The notes below the pieces were generated by a model. The model did not search any database, was not told the DNA's origin, and was given only the letters and a program-made list of their open reading frames with translations. This document shows, piece by piece, positions 7,874-16,004 of a DNA stretch of 19,229 nt. The stretch comes from Bacteroidia bacterium (GTDB taxonomy: Bacteria; Bacteroidota; Bacteroidia; Cytophagales; Cyclobacteriaceae). Each line of letters starts with the position of its first letter. Position 1 is the stretch's first letter. The translations under genes and the position numbers were made by a program. The stretch lies in contig JANXRR010000348.1 in assembly GCA_025356795.1 (NCBI GenBank), forward strand, positions 1 through 19,229, read 5' to 3'.

Positions 7874-8245
7874 TTGAAACAAGTTATCTCCATTTCGCTT
7901 TTGATTCTTTACTTAAACTCATTTACGGAGTTTCATGAACTGTTGCGCTTACGTATTTTAGTTGAACATTTTCAAGAGCACAAAATAAAAGTAAACGATA
8001 TTACCTTTTGGGATTTTTTAGTGATGCATTACCAAACTGATGCTTCGCACGATGATCAAGACAACGAGCTTCCTTTCAAAGACAAAAACCATTCGTGCGC
8101 TCCACCGGCAATAACCCTTCCTTTTCAAAAATTAGTGTTGAGAGAATCTTTAGTCGCTCAAGATATTGAACACATCTCGTATTATAAAGTAGCATACTTC
8201 TCTTCGCCAAATCAAGCAATATTTCAACCACCCAAGGTGAAATAA
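7874..8245 (+). CDS. Small conserved-looking protein heading the metal-efflux operon, function unknown
   Basis: This 123-residue protein (with TTG start at 7874) has an N-terminal hydrophobic segment (VISISLLILYL, about 4-14) that is a signal peptide or anchor, then NSFTEFHELLRL, LVEHFQEHK and ITFWDFLVMHY, then an acidic, polar stretch. Histidines (His21, 32, 36, 52, 59, 73) and one Cys75 are numerous for its size. From memory, proteins with this LYLNSFTEFHELL...LVEHF...FW.FL.MHY pattern are found ahead of CusA/CzcA pumps in Bacteroidota, but none is characterised to my knowledge. A metal-sensing, metal-binding or pump-assembly role is inference from context. There is no in-frame ATG near the N-terminus; the alternative TTG at 7862 adds four residues and would overlap the promoter box. 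Confidence 0.7.
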   Translation: MKQVISISLLILYLNSFTEFHELLRLRILVEHFQEHKIKVNDITFWDFLVMHYQTDASHDDQDNELPFKDKNHSCAPPAITLPFQKLVLRESLVAQDIEHISYYKVAYFSSPNQAIFQPPKVK

Positions 8246-8341
8246 TATTTTTGAGAAACCTCCAAGTGACTTATTGTTTAGTATAAGCCAATCTTTAGGG
8301 TTTTAGTTATTTATTCCATCATTCAACAATCCATTATTTAT

Positions 8342-11300
8342 ATGCTCGAAAGCATAGTTTCCTTTTCTATAAAGAATAAGTTCGTAGTTGCAATAGTTAC
8401 CGCTGCGCTTATTATCTACGGCAGCTATTCTGCTACACAACTGCCCATTGATGCCGTACCTGACATTACAAACACTCAAGTGCAAGTAATAACGCTTTCA
8501 CCATCGTTAGCCGCACCAGAAATAGAACGCTTAGTGACGTTCCCTATAGAGCAAACAATGACCACCATTCCTGGGATAACAGAAATGAGATCTTTCTCAC
8601 GCTTTGGCCTGTCTGTAGTTACTATTGTTTTCTCTGATGATACGGACATCTATTGGGCGCGGCAACAGGTAAACGAACGGCTCACTCAGGCAAAGACTTT
8701 GATACCAGCTGGTTCTGGAACTCCTGAACTTGGCCCACTTACCACTGGCTTAGGCGAAATCTATCAATACACCATTCAACCAAAAAAAGGATACGAAAAG
8801 AAATATTCACTGATGGACATTCGCACCATTCAAGATTGGATTGTACGCAGACAATTACTGGGTACCGAAGGTGTGGCCGATGTAAGTGGGTTTGGTGGGT
8901 TCACAAAACAATATGAAGTAGCCGTAGATCCTGAAAAATTGCGGAGCATGAACATGACAATATCAGAAGTGTTTTCAGCGCTTGAAAAAAATAATCAAAA
9001 CACGGGTGGCGCTTACATTGACGAAAAACCCTTTGCCTACTTCATTCGCAGCGAGGGGATGGTTGAAAATATGAAAGACATTGAAAACATTATTGTAAAA
9101 ACCAGCAATGGTTTGCCTGTGTTGGTGAGAAACGTGGCCGAGGTTCGCTTAGGCCATGCCAACCGCTATGGCGCCATGACTCATAACAATGATGGTGAAA
9201 CTGTAGGTGCACTAGTGCTTATGTTAAAAGGCGCCAACTCATCGCGCGTTATCAAAAAAGTAAAAGAACGAATTGCCATCATTGAAAAAACACTTCCAGA
9301 AGGAATCGAGATCATACCTTATTTAGACAGAACAAAATTGGTGAACAATGCCATCGGCACGGTTTCCCAAAACTTGGCAGAAGGCGCATTGATTGTTGTC
9401 TTTGTGTTGGTGCTGCTTTTAGGCAATTTTCGCGCTGGGCTGATAGTGGCTTCTGTAATACCTCTTGCTATGTTGTTCGCCATTATCTTGATGAACACGT
9501 TTGGCGTTTCTGGAAACTTGATGAGCCTCGGTGCTATTGATTTCGGATTGATAGTAGATGGCGCTGTGATTATTGTGGAGGCCACCATGCACCACTTGGC
9601 CCTGCGAGGTGTTGTTCAAAAACTTACGCAACAAGAAATGGATAAAGAGGTAAAACTATCCGCTACCAAAATGATGCGCTCTGCCGCGTTTGGTCAACTA
9701 ATTATTTTGATAGTCTATCTTCCTATACTTTCATTGGTAGGCATTGAAGGTAAAATGTTCAGGCCTATGGCACAAACTGTTGCTTTTGCAATTATAGGTG
9801 CGTTAATCTTATCTGTAACTTATGTGCCCACGGTTTCCTCTTTGTTACTATCCAAAAACACTAGCCACAGGGCAAACATTTCTAATCATATCATCAACTT
9901 TATCCATCGTTTTTATTCTCCACTGATTCATTTTGCTTTAAAGAAAAGGATGCTGATTGTAACTAGCTCTTTTTTTATGCTTGCTGCTTCTATTTTCTTA
10001 TTTCTTACCCTTGGCGGGGAATTTATTCCGCAGCTTGACGAGGGTGACTTTGCTGTTGAAACGCGATTACTCACTGGAAGCTCACTCGGCCAAAGCATAG
10101 AGGTAGCACAAAAAAGTTCTAAAATTATTATGGATAATTTCCCCGAAGTAAAGGAAGTAGTGGGCAAAATTGGAAGCGCAGAAATACCTACCGACCCTAT
10201 GGCAATTGAGGCTATGGATTTGATTATTGTGCTCAAAGATATAGCTGAATGGACGAGCGCATCCGCACGCGATGAACTGGCCGATAAAATTTCTGCCAAG
10301 CTTCACCAGGGTATTCCCGGTGTAACGTACGGTTTTCAACAACCTATTCAAATGCGTTTCAATGAAATGATGACGGGCGCCAGGCAAGATGTTGTTCTAA
10401 AAATTTATGGCGAGGATTTAGAAGCCTTAGCAAACTATGCCTCTCTCATTGGCAAAATAGCAAATACAGTTGCTGGCGCAGAAGATATTTTTGTTGAACC
10501 TGTTGGCGGCTTGGCACAGGTAGTAGTTACCTTCAATCGCGCCAAGCTTGCTTTATTTGGTTTAACCATCGAAGGTGCCAATCGCGCGCTGCGTACAGGC
10601 TTTTCGGGCGAAGCTACAGGCATGGTGTTTGAAAATGAAAAGCGATTTGAACTAGTCGTTCGCCTTAACGAAAACAAGCGAGCCAGCATGGAGGATATTA
10701 AGTCGCTTTACATTTCTAATCCAGAAGGATTTCAAGTCCGGTTAGAGCAGGTAGCCGACATACGAATGAAAGTAGGCCCCAACCAAATACAACGCGATGA
10801 TGCCAAACGCAGAATTATTGTTGGCTTCAATGTGCGTGGCCGTGATGTAGCAACAATTGTAAAGGAAATGGACATAAAAATACAATCTCAGATAAAATTT
10901 CAACCTGGCTATTTTATTAAGTATGGCGGTTCTTTTAAAAATTTGGAGGAGGCTTCACAACGCCTCATGATTGCAGTGCCATTGGCATTAGTACTAATTT
11001 TCTTTTTGCTCTACTTTGCATTTAATTCATTGCGCCATGGATTGCTGATTTTCACTGCCATTCCTTTATCCGCCATTGGTGGCATATTCGCTCTTTGGAT
11101 AAGAGGGATGCCATTTAGTATTTCTGCTGGTGTCGGGTTTATTGCTCTCTTTGGAGTAGCTGTACTAAATGGCGTTGTATTGATTGCAGAGTTCACTCGC
11201 TTAAAGAGTGAAGGTTTAACAGATCTAAATGAAATCGTTTTGAAAGGAACGGAAGTGCGTTTGCGTCCAGTAATTATGACCGCCCTTGTTGCTTCTTTAG

Positions 11301-11455
11301 GCTTCTTGCCTATGGCTCTATCAAACTCATCCGGTTCAGAAGTGCAACGTCCACTGGCAACTGTTGTAATTGGTGGGCTGATTACCGCAACCTTACTTAC
11401 GCTCGTGGTTTTGCCTGTGCTATATACATACGTTGAAAATAAGATCACTAAATAA
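8342..11455 (+). CDS. czcA: CzcA/CusA-family heavy-metal efflux RND transporter
   Basis: The 1037-residue inner-membrane pump has the RND plan: TM1 at about 13-30, a large periplasmic loop, a TM cluster at about 345-500, a second periplasmic loop and a final TM cluster at about 870-1033. The proton-relay motif in TM4 is Asp400, Asp406 and Glu413 within DFGLIVDGAVIIVE. This is the form known from CzcA-type (divalent cation) pumps rather than the CusA (copper/silver) form, so Zn, Co, Cd or Ni are the likelier substrates. That reading is an inference from one motif. The protein would form a trimer that joins the adaptor and channel encoded immediately downstream. Its ATG lies 96 bases after the small leading gene, and its stop is 7 bases before the channel gene start. 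Confidence 0.94.
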   Translation: MLESIVSFSIKNKFVVAIVTAALIIYGSYSATQLPIDAVPDITNTQVQVITLSPSLAAPEIERLVTFPIEQTMTTIPGITEMRSFSRFGLSVVTIVFSDDTDIYWARQQVNERLTQAKTLIPAGSGTPELGPLTTGLGEIYQYTIQPKKGYEKKYSLMDIRTIQDWIVRRQLLGTEGVADVSGFGGFTKQYEVAVDPEKLRSMNMTISEVFSALEKNNQNTGGAYIDEKPFAYFIRSEGMVENMKDIENIIVKTSNGLPVLVRNVAEVRLGHANRYGAMTHNNDGETVGALVLMLKGANSSRVIKKVKERIAIIEKTLPEGIEIIPYLDRTKLVNNAIGTVSQNLAEGALIVVFVLVLLLGNFRAGLIVASVIPLAMLFAIILMNTFGVSGNLMSLGAIDFGLIVDGAVIIVEATMHHLALRGVVQKLTQQEMDKEVKLSATKMMRSAAFGQLIILIVYLPILSLVGIEGKMFRPMAQTVAFAIIGALILSVTYVPTVSSLLLSKNTSHRANISNHIINFIHRFYSPLIHFALKKRMLIVTSSFFMLAASIFLFLTLGGEFIPQLDEGDFAVETRLLTGSSLGQSIEVAQKSSKIIMDNFPEVKEVVGKIGSAEIPTDPMAIEAMDLIIVLKDIAEWTSASARDELADKISAKLHQGIPGVTYGFQQPIQMRFNEMMTGARQDVVLKIYGEDLEALANYASLIGKIANTVAGAEDIFVEPVGGLAQVVVTFNRAKLALFGLTIEGANRALRTGFSGEATGMVFENEKRFELVVRLNENKRASMEDIKSLYISNPEGFQVRLEQVADIRMKVGPNQIQRDDAKRRIIVGFNVRGRDVATIVKEMDIKIQSQIKFQPGYFIKYGGSFKNLEEASQRLMIAVPLALVLIFFLLYFAFNSLRHGLLIFTAIPLSAIGGIFALWIRGMPFSISAGVGFIALFGVAVLNGVVLIAEFTRLKSEGLTDLNEIVLKGTEVRLRPVIMTALVASLGFLPMALSNSSGSEVQRPLATVVIGGLITATLLTLVVLPVLYTYVENKITK

Positions 11456-11462
11456 TCATATA

Positions 11463-12713
11463 ATGAATATCAATTCAAACAATATACGATTTATAATAAG
11501 TCTGCTTTTCCTTTTGAGCAATCCATCATTATTATTTGCACAGAACACATTGAGCTTAGAAGAAGCCTTAAACATTGCTTTGAAGAACAATGAATTGATT
11601 CAGTCCGCTGAGTTTCGTGTTGCATATTTTAGGCAATTGAAAAAAACCTCAACCGATATTGGTAAGTTTTCTGCTACATGGATGCACGGGCAATACAATT
11701 CCATTCTTCAGGACAACAATCTCACCTTTACTCAAAGCATTCCTTTTCCAACCTATATAAGTAACCAAAATAAACTGGGCAAAGCACAAGCAATTGGCGC
11801 AGAAAAAAATTTAATGGTTGTAAAAAACGAATTAGCATTTCAAGTAAAAGCGGCCTACTATCAATTGCAATACTTAAAAGCTTTTCATCTTTTGCTGCTT
11901 TCGCAGGATAGTTTGTTCGAAGATTTCGGCCGTGCAAGTTCGTTGCGCTATAAAACAGGTGAAAGCAATTTGTTGGAAAGGGCAACTGCCGAAAGCCAAT
12001 TGATGGATGTTAAAAACCAAGCAACACTTAACTTAGCAGACATTGAAATTGCCAAGACACACCTGCAAGCATTATTAAAATACGAAGAGTCGGTATCTAC
12101 TGCCGATATCTTGGAAAAAAGAAAATTACCTCAAGCATTAGATTCGGTTTCATTTGCAACAAATCCTCAATTAAATTATTTACAACACCAAACGGCTATT
12201 AGCAGACAAGCAAAAATTACTGAACGTTCACGCATGTTGCCTGATCTTACTTTAGGATACTTTAACCAAAGTTTGATAGGCGTACAAAACATCAACGGGC
12301 AAGATCAATCGTTCAATGCCGGCAACCGTTTTCAAGGCTTTCAATTGGGCTTGTCTATTCCCTTATGGTTTGCGCCACAAGTAGCGCGTTCAAAAGCTGC
12401 TGCCTTCGCTGAGCTTGAAACAAAGAAGAATGCCGAATATTTTAAAACTACACTCGCAGGAACTTTCACACAGGCACAACAGGAGTTGAACAAGTATTTG
12501 TCGAGCTTAAACTATTATGAAAGTAGTGCACTCAAGAATGCCAATCTCATTCTTAGCCAATCAAAAAAATCGTTCAAAGCAGGTGAGATCGGTTACATCG
12601 AATATCTTCAATCGCTCAAGAATGCTATTGCAATAAAATCTAGTTACTTGCAATTGCTTAACCAATATAATCAGTCTGTCATCAAAATTGAATTCTTAAG
12701 CGGAAGTTTATAG
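11463..12713 (+). CDS. TolC/CzcC-family outer membrane efflux protein
   Basis: The 416-residue product begins with a signal peptide (hydrophobic core FIISLLFLLSNPSLLFA, cleavage after about residue 26) and continues with TLSLEEALNIALKNN, the standard opening of TolC-family outer membrane factors. Two long helical repeats rich in Ala, Gln, Leu and Lys follow; the second includes SFKAGEIGYIEYLQ, a typical feature of the family. It should trimerise into the outer membrane and periplasmic exit duct for the RND pump. No lipobox cysteine is present, unlike CusC. An upstream in-frame ATG at 11433 lies inside czcA and would put charged residues in front of the signal peptide, so 11463 is preferred, 7 bases after the czcA stop. 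Confidence 0.9.
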   Translation: MNINSNNIRFIISLLFLLSNPSLLFAQNTLSLEEALNIALKNNELIQSAEFRVAYFRQLKKTSTDIGKFSATWMHGQYNSILQDNNLTFTQSIPFPTYISNQNKLGKAQAIGAEKNLMVVKNELAFQVKAAYYQLQYLKAFHLLLLSQDSLFEDFGRASSLRYKTGESNLLERATAESQLMDVKNQATLNLADIEIAKTHLQALLKYEESVSTADILEKRKLPQALDSVSFATNPQLNYLQHQTAISRQAKITERSRMLPDLTLGYFNQSLIGVQNINGQDQSFNAGNRFQGFQLGLSIPLWFAPQVARSKAAAFAELETKKNAEYFKTTLAGTFTQAQQELNKYLSSLNYYESSALKNANLILSQSKKSFKAGEIGYIEYLQSLKNAIAIKSSYLQLLNQYNQSVIKIEFLSGSL

Positions 12714-12726
12714 AAACTAAGCCTCA

Positions 12727-12747
12727 AAGGGTTGGCAACTGACCCTT
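12727..12747 (+). other. Intercistronic hairpin between channel and adaptor genes
   Basis: AAGGGT (12727-12732) pairs with ACCCTT (12742-12747); two inner U-G/G-U pairs can extend the stem to 8 and leave a 5-base loop. It lies in the 59-base gap of the efflux operon and lacks a following U-tract, so an mRNA-processing or expression-tuning role is likelier than full termination. This is inference. Confidence 0.35.
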
Positions 12748-12772
12748 ACAGCTTTAAAAGAAATAATACACA

Positions 12773-13912
12773 ATGAAAATCAACATACAAATTTCTGGCA
12801 TCATACTTTTACTCTTAGTCATTTCTTGCGCCAAACCTTCTCCAACAACGGTGCAGACTAACGCAAAAGCAAACTCTACAGAAGTAACTCTAACCGAAGA
12901 ACAATTTAAAATGATCAACCTTCAAGTGGGAAAGCTTGAAAATAGAAACATAAGTGTATCGATTAGAGCCAACGGAGTGCTGGATGTGCCACCTCAAAAT
13001 TTGGTTACAATATCTGCTCCCATTGGGGGATTTGTAAAACATACCGAATTGCTTCAAGGAATGAAAGTGAAAAAAGGGCACCTGTTGGTAACGTTAGAAC
13101 ACCAAGATTATATTCAATTGCAGCAAGATTATCTGGATAACAAAAGTCAGTTGGAATTTCTTGAACTCGATTATCAACGGCAACAAGAACTGGCCAAGGA
13201 AAATGTAAATGCGGCAAAGGCCTTGCAACAGGCTAAGTCAAATTATTTTAGTACCAAAGCAAAAGTACAGGGTCTCAATGCAAAACTTCGTTTGATAAAT
13301 ATTGATACCGATCTTCTTGAAAGAGGAACTATAAGTAGCACCATTAATTTGTATTCACCTATTGAAGGGTTTATAACGCAAGTAAACATCAACATTGGAA
13401 CCCATGTGAATCCGGCAGATATGATGCTACGCATTGTTGATAGCGAACACCTCCATGCAGAAGCACAAGTTTTTGAAAAGGATATCTCGAAATTAAAAGT
13501 TGGTCAGAAGGTGCGGCTTACCTTATCAAACGAAACTCAAGAACGTATGGCATCCGTTTACTTAATAGGAAGAGAGATGACGCCCGAACGTACTATTCGT
13601 GTTCATTGCCATTTAACTCAAGAAGATCATTCGTTGATTCCGGGTTCATATTTTAACGCAACAATTGAGACGAGTACGCAATACGTGAAATGCCTTCCAG
13701 AAAAAGCGATAGTAAGTTTTGATGGAAAAGAATACGTATTCAACGTGATTAACGAGAGCAAAAGAGAATACGAAATGATCGAGATTACGACCGGCCAGTC
13801 TTCTGATGGTTTTAAAGAAGTGAAATTTTTCAAAAATGGGTCAGAAGGAAGTACCTTCGTTGTTAATGGTGCCTACGATTTACTAAGCTTTCTAAAAAAC
13901 ACTGATGAGTAA
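12773..13912 (+). CDS. RND efflux periplasmic adaptor lipoprotein (CzcB/CusB type)
   Basis: The 379-residue protein has a lipoprotein signal peptide with lipobox VISC and lipidated Cys19, so it should be anchored in a membrane facing the periplasm. A biotinyl/lipoyl-like half (about 79-108, ISAPIGGFV) is followed by an alpha-helical hairpin (about 113-172, rich in Gln, Leu and Lys), then the second lipoyl half (about 194-223, YSPIEGFITQV), a beta-barrel domain and a membrane-proximal domain. This is the membrane fusion protein order that bridges the RND pump and the TolC-type channel. I see no His-rich N-terminal or C-terminal metal chaperone extension. It is the third component of the A-C-B operon, 59 bases after the channel gene. 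Confidence 0.92.
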   Translation: MKINIQISGIILLLLVISCAKPSPTTVQTNAKANSTEVTLTEEQFKMINLQVGKLENRNISVSIRANGVLDVPPQNLVTISAPIGGFVKHTELLQGMKVKKGHLLVTLEHQDYIQLQQDYLDNKSQLEFLELDYQRQQELAKENVNAAKALQQAKSNYFSTKAKVQGLNAKLRLINIDTDLLERGTISSTINLYSPIEGFITQVNINIGTHVNPADMMLRIVDSEHLHAEAQVFEKDISKLKVGQKVRLTLSNETQERMASVYLIGREMTPERTIRVHCHLTQEDHSLIPGSYFNATIETSTQYVKCLPEKAIVSFDGKEYVFNVINESKREYEMIEITTGQSSDGFKEVKFFKNGSEGSTFVVNGAYDLLSFLKNTDE

Positions 13913-13940
13913 ATTTAAAACCAACAGATAAGAATACATC

Positions 13941-13948
13941 TAATTTTG
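13941..13948 (+). promoter_or_regulatory. -7 promoter box upstream of the methyltransferase gene
   Basis: TAATTTTG matches TAnnTTTG exactly in the 75-base gap after the efflux operon. It would give a leader of about 35 bases before the ATG at 13988. No clear -33 TTG is seen at the usual distance, so readthrough from the operon also remains possible. Confidence 0.4.
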
Positions 13949-13987
13949 TGACCGCCCTGGCTTAAGTTGTAAAATATTTTATCAGAA

Positions 13988-15199
13988 ATGCATCACACAT
14001 TTTTAAATTTATTAACCCAAAATGATTTTCAAGATTTTTTATTCTCTAATGAAAACTTAGATGAAAAGGAACTTGTGTTAAAACATAAAAGTGTTTTTGA
14101 AATTCCTTGTTCCATAATTGCAAATCAAATTAGTGGAAGGAGAAAGGCTAAACTCAAACTTCCTACCTTTTACAATACGAAAGGAATTGTATATCCACCC
14201 GGCATAAATATAGAGCAATGTTCTTCGGAAGCTACTGCGCAATTCAAAGTTGAAATCATAAGAAAATATCTTAATAAAAGTGAAACAAGAGGAGTTGATC
14301 TCACTGGAGGTTTGGGCATTGACTCTTTCTTCTTTAGTAAAAACTGCTCTTCGCTTCATTATGTAGAAAAGGAAGAGTTTGTTTTACAGTTTGCAAATCA
14401 TAATCATGTTGTGTTGGGTGCCACAAATATTGAGCATCATCAAATAAAGGCAGAAGAATTTATCAACTCAACAAGAGATACATTCGATTTTATTTTTGTC
14501 GATCCCTCGCGTAGAATAAAAGAAACAAAAGTTTTTAAGTTCATCGATTGTGAGCCCAATGTATATGCCCTTCTTCCCCAACTTTTTAAACATGCTAATC
14601 TTGTTTTAATTAAAGCTTCCCCTTTACTCGACTTACAACAAGGAATTAAGGAACTACAATTTGTTAAAAGCATTTATGTTGTATCTGTAGAAAATGAATG
14701 CAAAGAAGTTTTATTTCTTTGCGAAAGAGATTTTACAGGCGAGCCAACTATTTATTGTGTTGATCTTTCTGCTCAACGCAAGTCTATACAATTCACTTTT
14801 ACGGAAGAAAGAAATTCGGAGGTTCAATATTCGGAACCACTCAGTTATTTGTATGAACCAAATGCTTCGATTCTAAAAGCTGGAGCTTTTAAGTTTATTG
14901 GCAACAAGTTTAGCTTGAATAAACTTCAAACAAATACGCATTTATATACCTCTCATGAGCTTGTCGAAAATTTCCCTGGACGTGTTTTCAAAATTGAGAT
15001 GGTTAATCCTAAAGAAAGTGATTTAAAAAAATACTTTCCTTATGGCAAGGCTAACGTAGCCACACGCAACTACCCATTGAGCGCTGATGAGCTGAAGAAG
15101 AAATTAAAATTGAAGGATGGAAGTGATCTTTTCTTGTTTGGTGTAACGAGCCTAAAAAAGAGGGTCTTATTGATAACACGAAGGGTTTCTAACCTATAA
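13988..15199 (+). CDS. Class I SAM-dependent methyltransferase with THUMP-like domain (PG_1098 type)
   Basis: The 403-residue protein has a helical N-terminal part, a Rossmann methyltransferase core with motif I VDLTGGLGID (103-112), an acidic loop after the second strand (VEKEE, 126-130) and the catalytic-loop motif VDPSRR (171-176). A PG_1098-like ferredoxin-like section and a C-terminal THUMP-like domain (about 325-400, including KYFPYGKANVATRNYPLS) complete it. This matches the Bacteroidota family known from Porphyromonas gingivalis PG_1098. The THUMP-like domain suggests RNA, perhaps tRNA or rRNA, as the substrate; the modified base is unknown. Its stop overlaps the stop of the convergent redoxin gene by 6 bases. 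It is either transcribed from its own promoter (13941-13948) or cotranscribed with the efflux operon. Confidence 0.88.
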   Translation: MHHTFLNLLTQNDFQDFLFSNENLDEKELVLKHKSVFEIPCSIIANQISGRRKAKLKLPTFYNTKGIVYPPGINIEQCSSEATAQFKVEIIRKYLNKSETRGVDLTGGLGIDSFFFSKNCSSLHYVEKEEFVLQFANHNHVVLGATNIEHHQIKAEEFINSTRDTFDFIFVDPSRRIKETKVFKFIDCEPNVYALLPQLFKHANLVLIKASPLLDLQQGIKELQFVKSIYVVSVENECKEVLFLCERDFTGEPTIYCVDLSAQRKSIQFTFTEERNSEVQYSEPLSYLYEPNASILKAGAFKFIGNKFSLNKLQTNTHLYTSHELVENFPGRVFKIEMVNPKESDLKKYFPYGKANVATRNYPLSADELKKKLKLKDGSDLFLFGVTSLKKRVLLITRRVSNL

Positions 15200-15697
15200 A
15201 TAATTGACTATCTCATCCACTCTCGTCTCCCCGTTAAATTTCTTCACTAGTTTTCCGTTATCATAAATATACATAGACGGGGTTGGCACGGAGCCGAAGT
15301 TATTAAAGACAGCATCGCCTGTGGTCTGCACAAACTTTACGTTTTTTATGGCAGTCAAATGATAGGTCTCTGCAAATTTTAGAATTTCTGTAAAAGGGTT
15401 GATCGATAAAAAATACAACGTATAACCATCAAACGATTTTATGCGCTCTGCTATTTCTGTTGCTTCGCGTTGGCAATGGTCGCAATCGGGGAAAAATAGA
15501 ATAATGATATTTTTACCTTTCAGTTTGCTTGCATCAGTAATGTTTTTGTCTTTATCCATCATCAACATAGTTGGAAGTTGATTAACCACTGGCTGGGAGT
15601 AAGGTGAAGCCATTTTTGTCTGCAATGCTGCTTTTTTTTCGCAGCTCATTAACCCTACAAAAAAAAGTAATGCTATTGCTATTTTCATACCCTTCAT
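15194..15697 (-). CDS. Thioredoxin-fold (redoxin) lipoprotein
   Basis: With start at 15697 the product has 167 residues. A short signal peptide (MKGMKIAIALLFFVGLMSC) ends in a lipobox with Cys19, so this is an envelope lipoprotein. The thioredoxin fold shows FFPDCDHC with redox Cys72 and Cys75, and a cis-Pro loop in SVPTPSMYIYDNG. This is like TlpA/ResA-type thiol reductases, which act on periplasmic disulfides or cytochrome maturation; the substrate is unknown. The ATG at 15697 overlaps the stop of the preceding gene as ATGA, indicating translational coupling; ATG 15688 is the alternative and also leaves a good signal peptide. Longer starts up to 15808 overlap the preceding gene and put non-signal sequence in front of the lipobox, so they are rejected. 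Confidence 0.87.
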   Translation of the reverse strand: MKGMKIAIALLFFVGLMSCEKKAALQTKMASPYSQPVVNQLPTMLMMDKDKNITDASKLKGKNIIILFFPDCDHCQREATEIAERIKSFDGYTLYFLSINPFTEILKFAETYHLTAIKNVKFVQTTGDAVFNNFGSVPTPSMYIYDNGKLVKKFNGETRVDEIVNYL

Positions 15698-15885
15698 TTT
15701 ACAAAACCCAACCCCCAATAAATAAAATAAAAAAGAATCAGCAATGTGCCGTACACTTGAAATATTTTTTTTCTGTTTTGCACATCTTCCCACCATAACA
15801 TGGCCCACGGCTTATATAAGCCGATCAATAGAAACAGGGAACTTGTATAACCTAAATAAAGAATTAATAAGCGAACGTAATACAT
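15694..15885 (-). CDS. Small two-helix membrane protein of unknown function
   Basis: This 63-residue protein has two predicted membrane helices (about 5-24 and 42-60) linked by a polar loop, KPWAMLWWEDVQNRKK, which is Trp-rich and positively charged at its end. I do not recognise a named family, though similar proteins occur in Bacteroidota as far as I recall. Its stop overlaps the start of the redoxin lipoprotein gene in an ATGA junction, so the two are one transcription unit and may act together in the envelope. An exact -7 box (TACATTTG, 15898-15891) ends 5 bases before its ATG, which supports this start and suggests a leaderless mRNA. Confidence 0.72.
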   Translation of the reverse strand: MYYVRLLILYLGYTSSLFLLIGLYKPWAMLWWEDVQNRKKIFQVYGTLLILFYFIYWGLGFVK

Positions 15886-15890
15886 GCCCT

Positions 15891-15898
15891 CAAATGTA
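15891..15898 (-). promoter_or_regulatory. -7 promoter box for the membrane protein/redoxin unit
   Basis: On the minus strand TACATTTG matches TAnnTTTG exactly and ends 5 bases before the ATG at 15885. A TTG (15923-15921) 22 bases further upstream is a possible -33 element. Confidence 0.5.
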
Positions 15899-15978
15899 AA
15901 AGTTTAACGATTACAAAAAGCAAGATGCTTATTTCTAAATTTTGTTTTTCGTCATCACCAAATCGCAAAGGGTTTCGC

Positions 15979-15986
15979 TACTTTTG
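15979..15986 (+). promoter_or_regulatory. -7 promoter box for mfd
   Basis: TACTTTTG matches TAnnTTTG exactly and ends 18 bases before the proposed TTG start of mfd. No good -33 TTG is present at the usual spacing. Together with the box at 15898-15891 it makes the 119-base gap a divergent promoter region. Confidence 0.45.
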
Positions 15987-16004
15987 CGCTCTTTATTGCT
16001 GGAG

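Noticed and set aside
9928..11448. Several 70-145 codon minus-strand frames inside czcA
   Set aside because: They are Ser/Thr/Lys-rich shadow frames antisense to strongly conserved RND sequence, with no promoter or domain support.
11433..11462. Upstream ATG 11433 for the outer membrane channel gene
   Set aside because: It lies inside czcA and adds ten charged or polar residues in front of a normal signal peptide; ATG 11463 fits better.
15698..15808. Longer starts for the redoxin lipoprotein gene (up to 15808)
   Set aside because: The extension overlaps the preceding membrane-protein gene in another frame and would bury the lipoprotein signal peptide.
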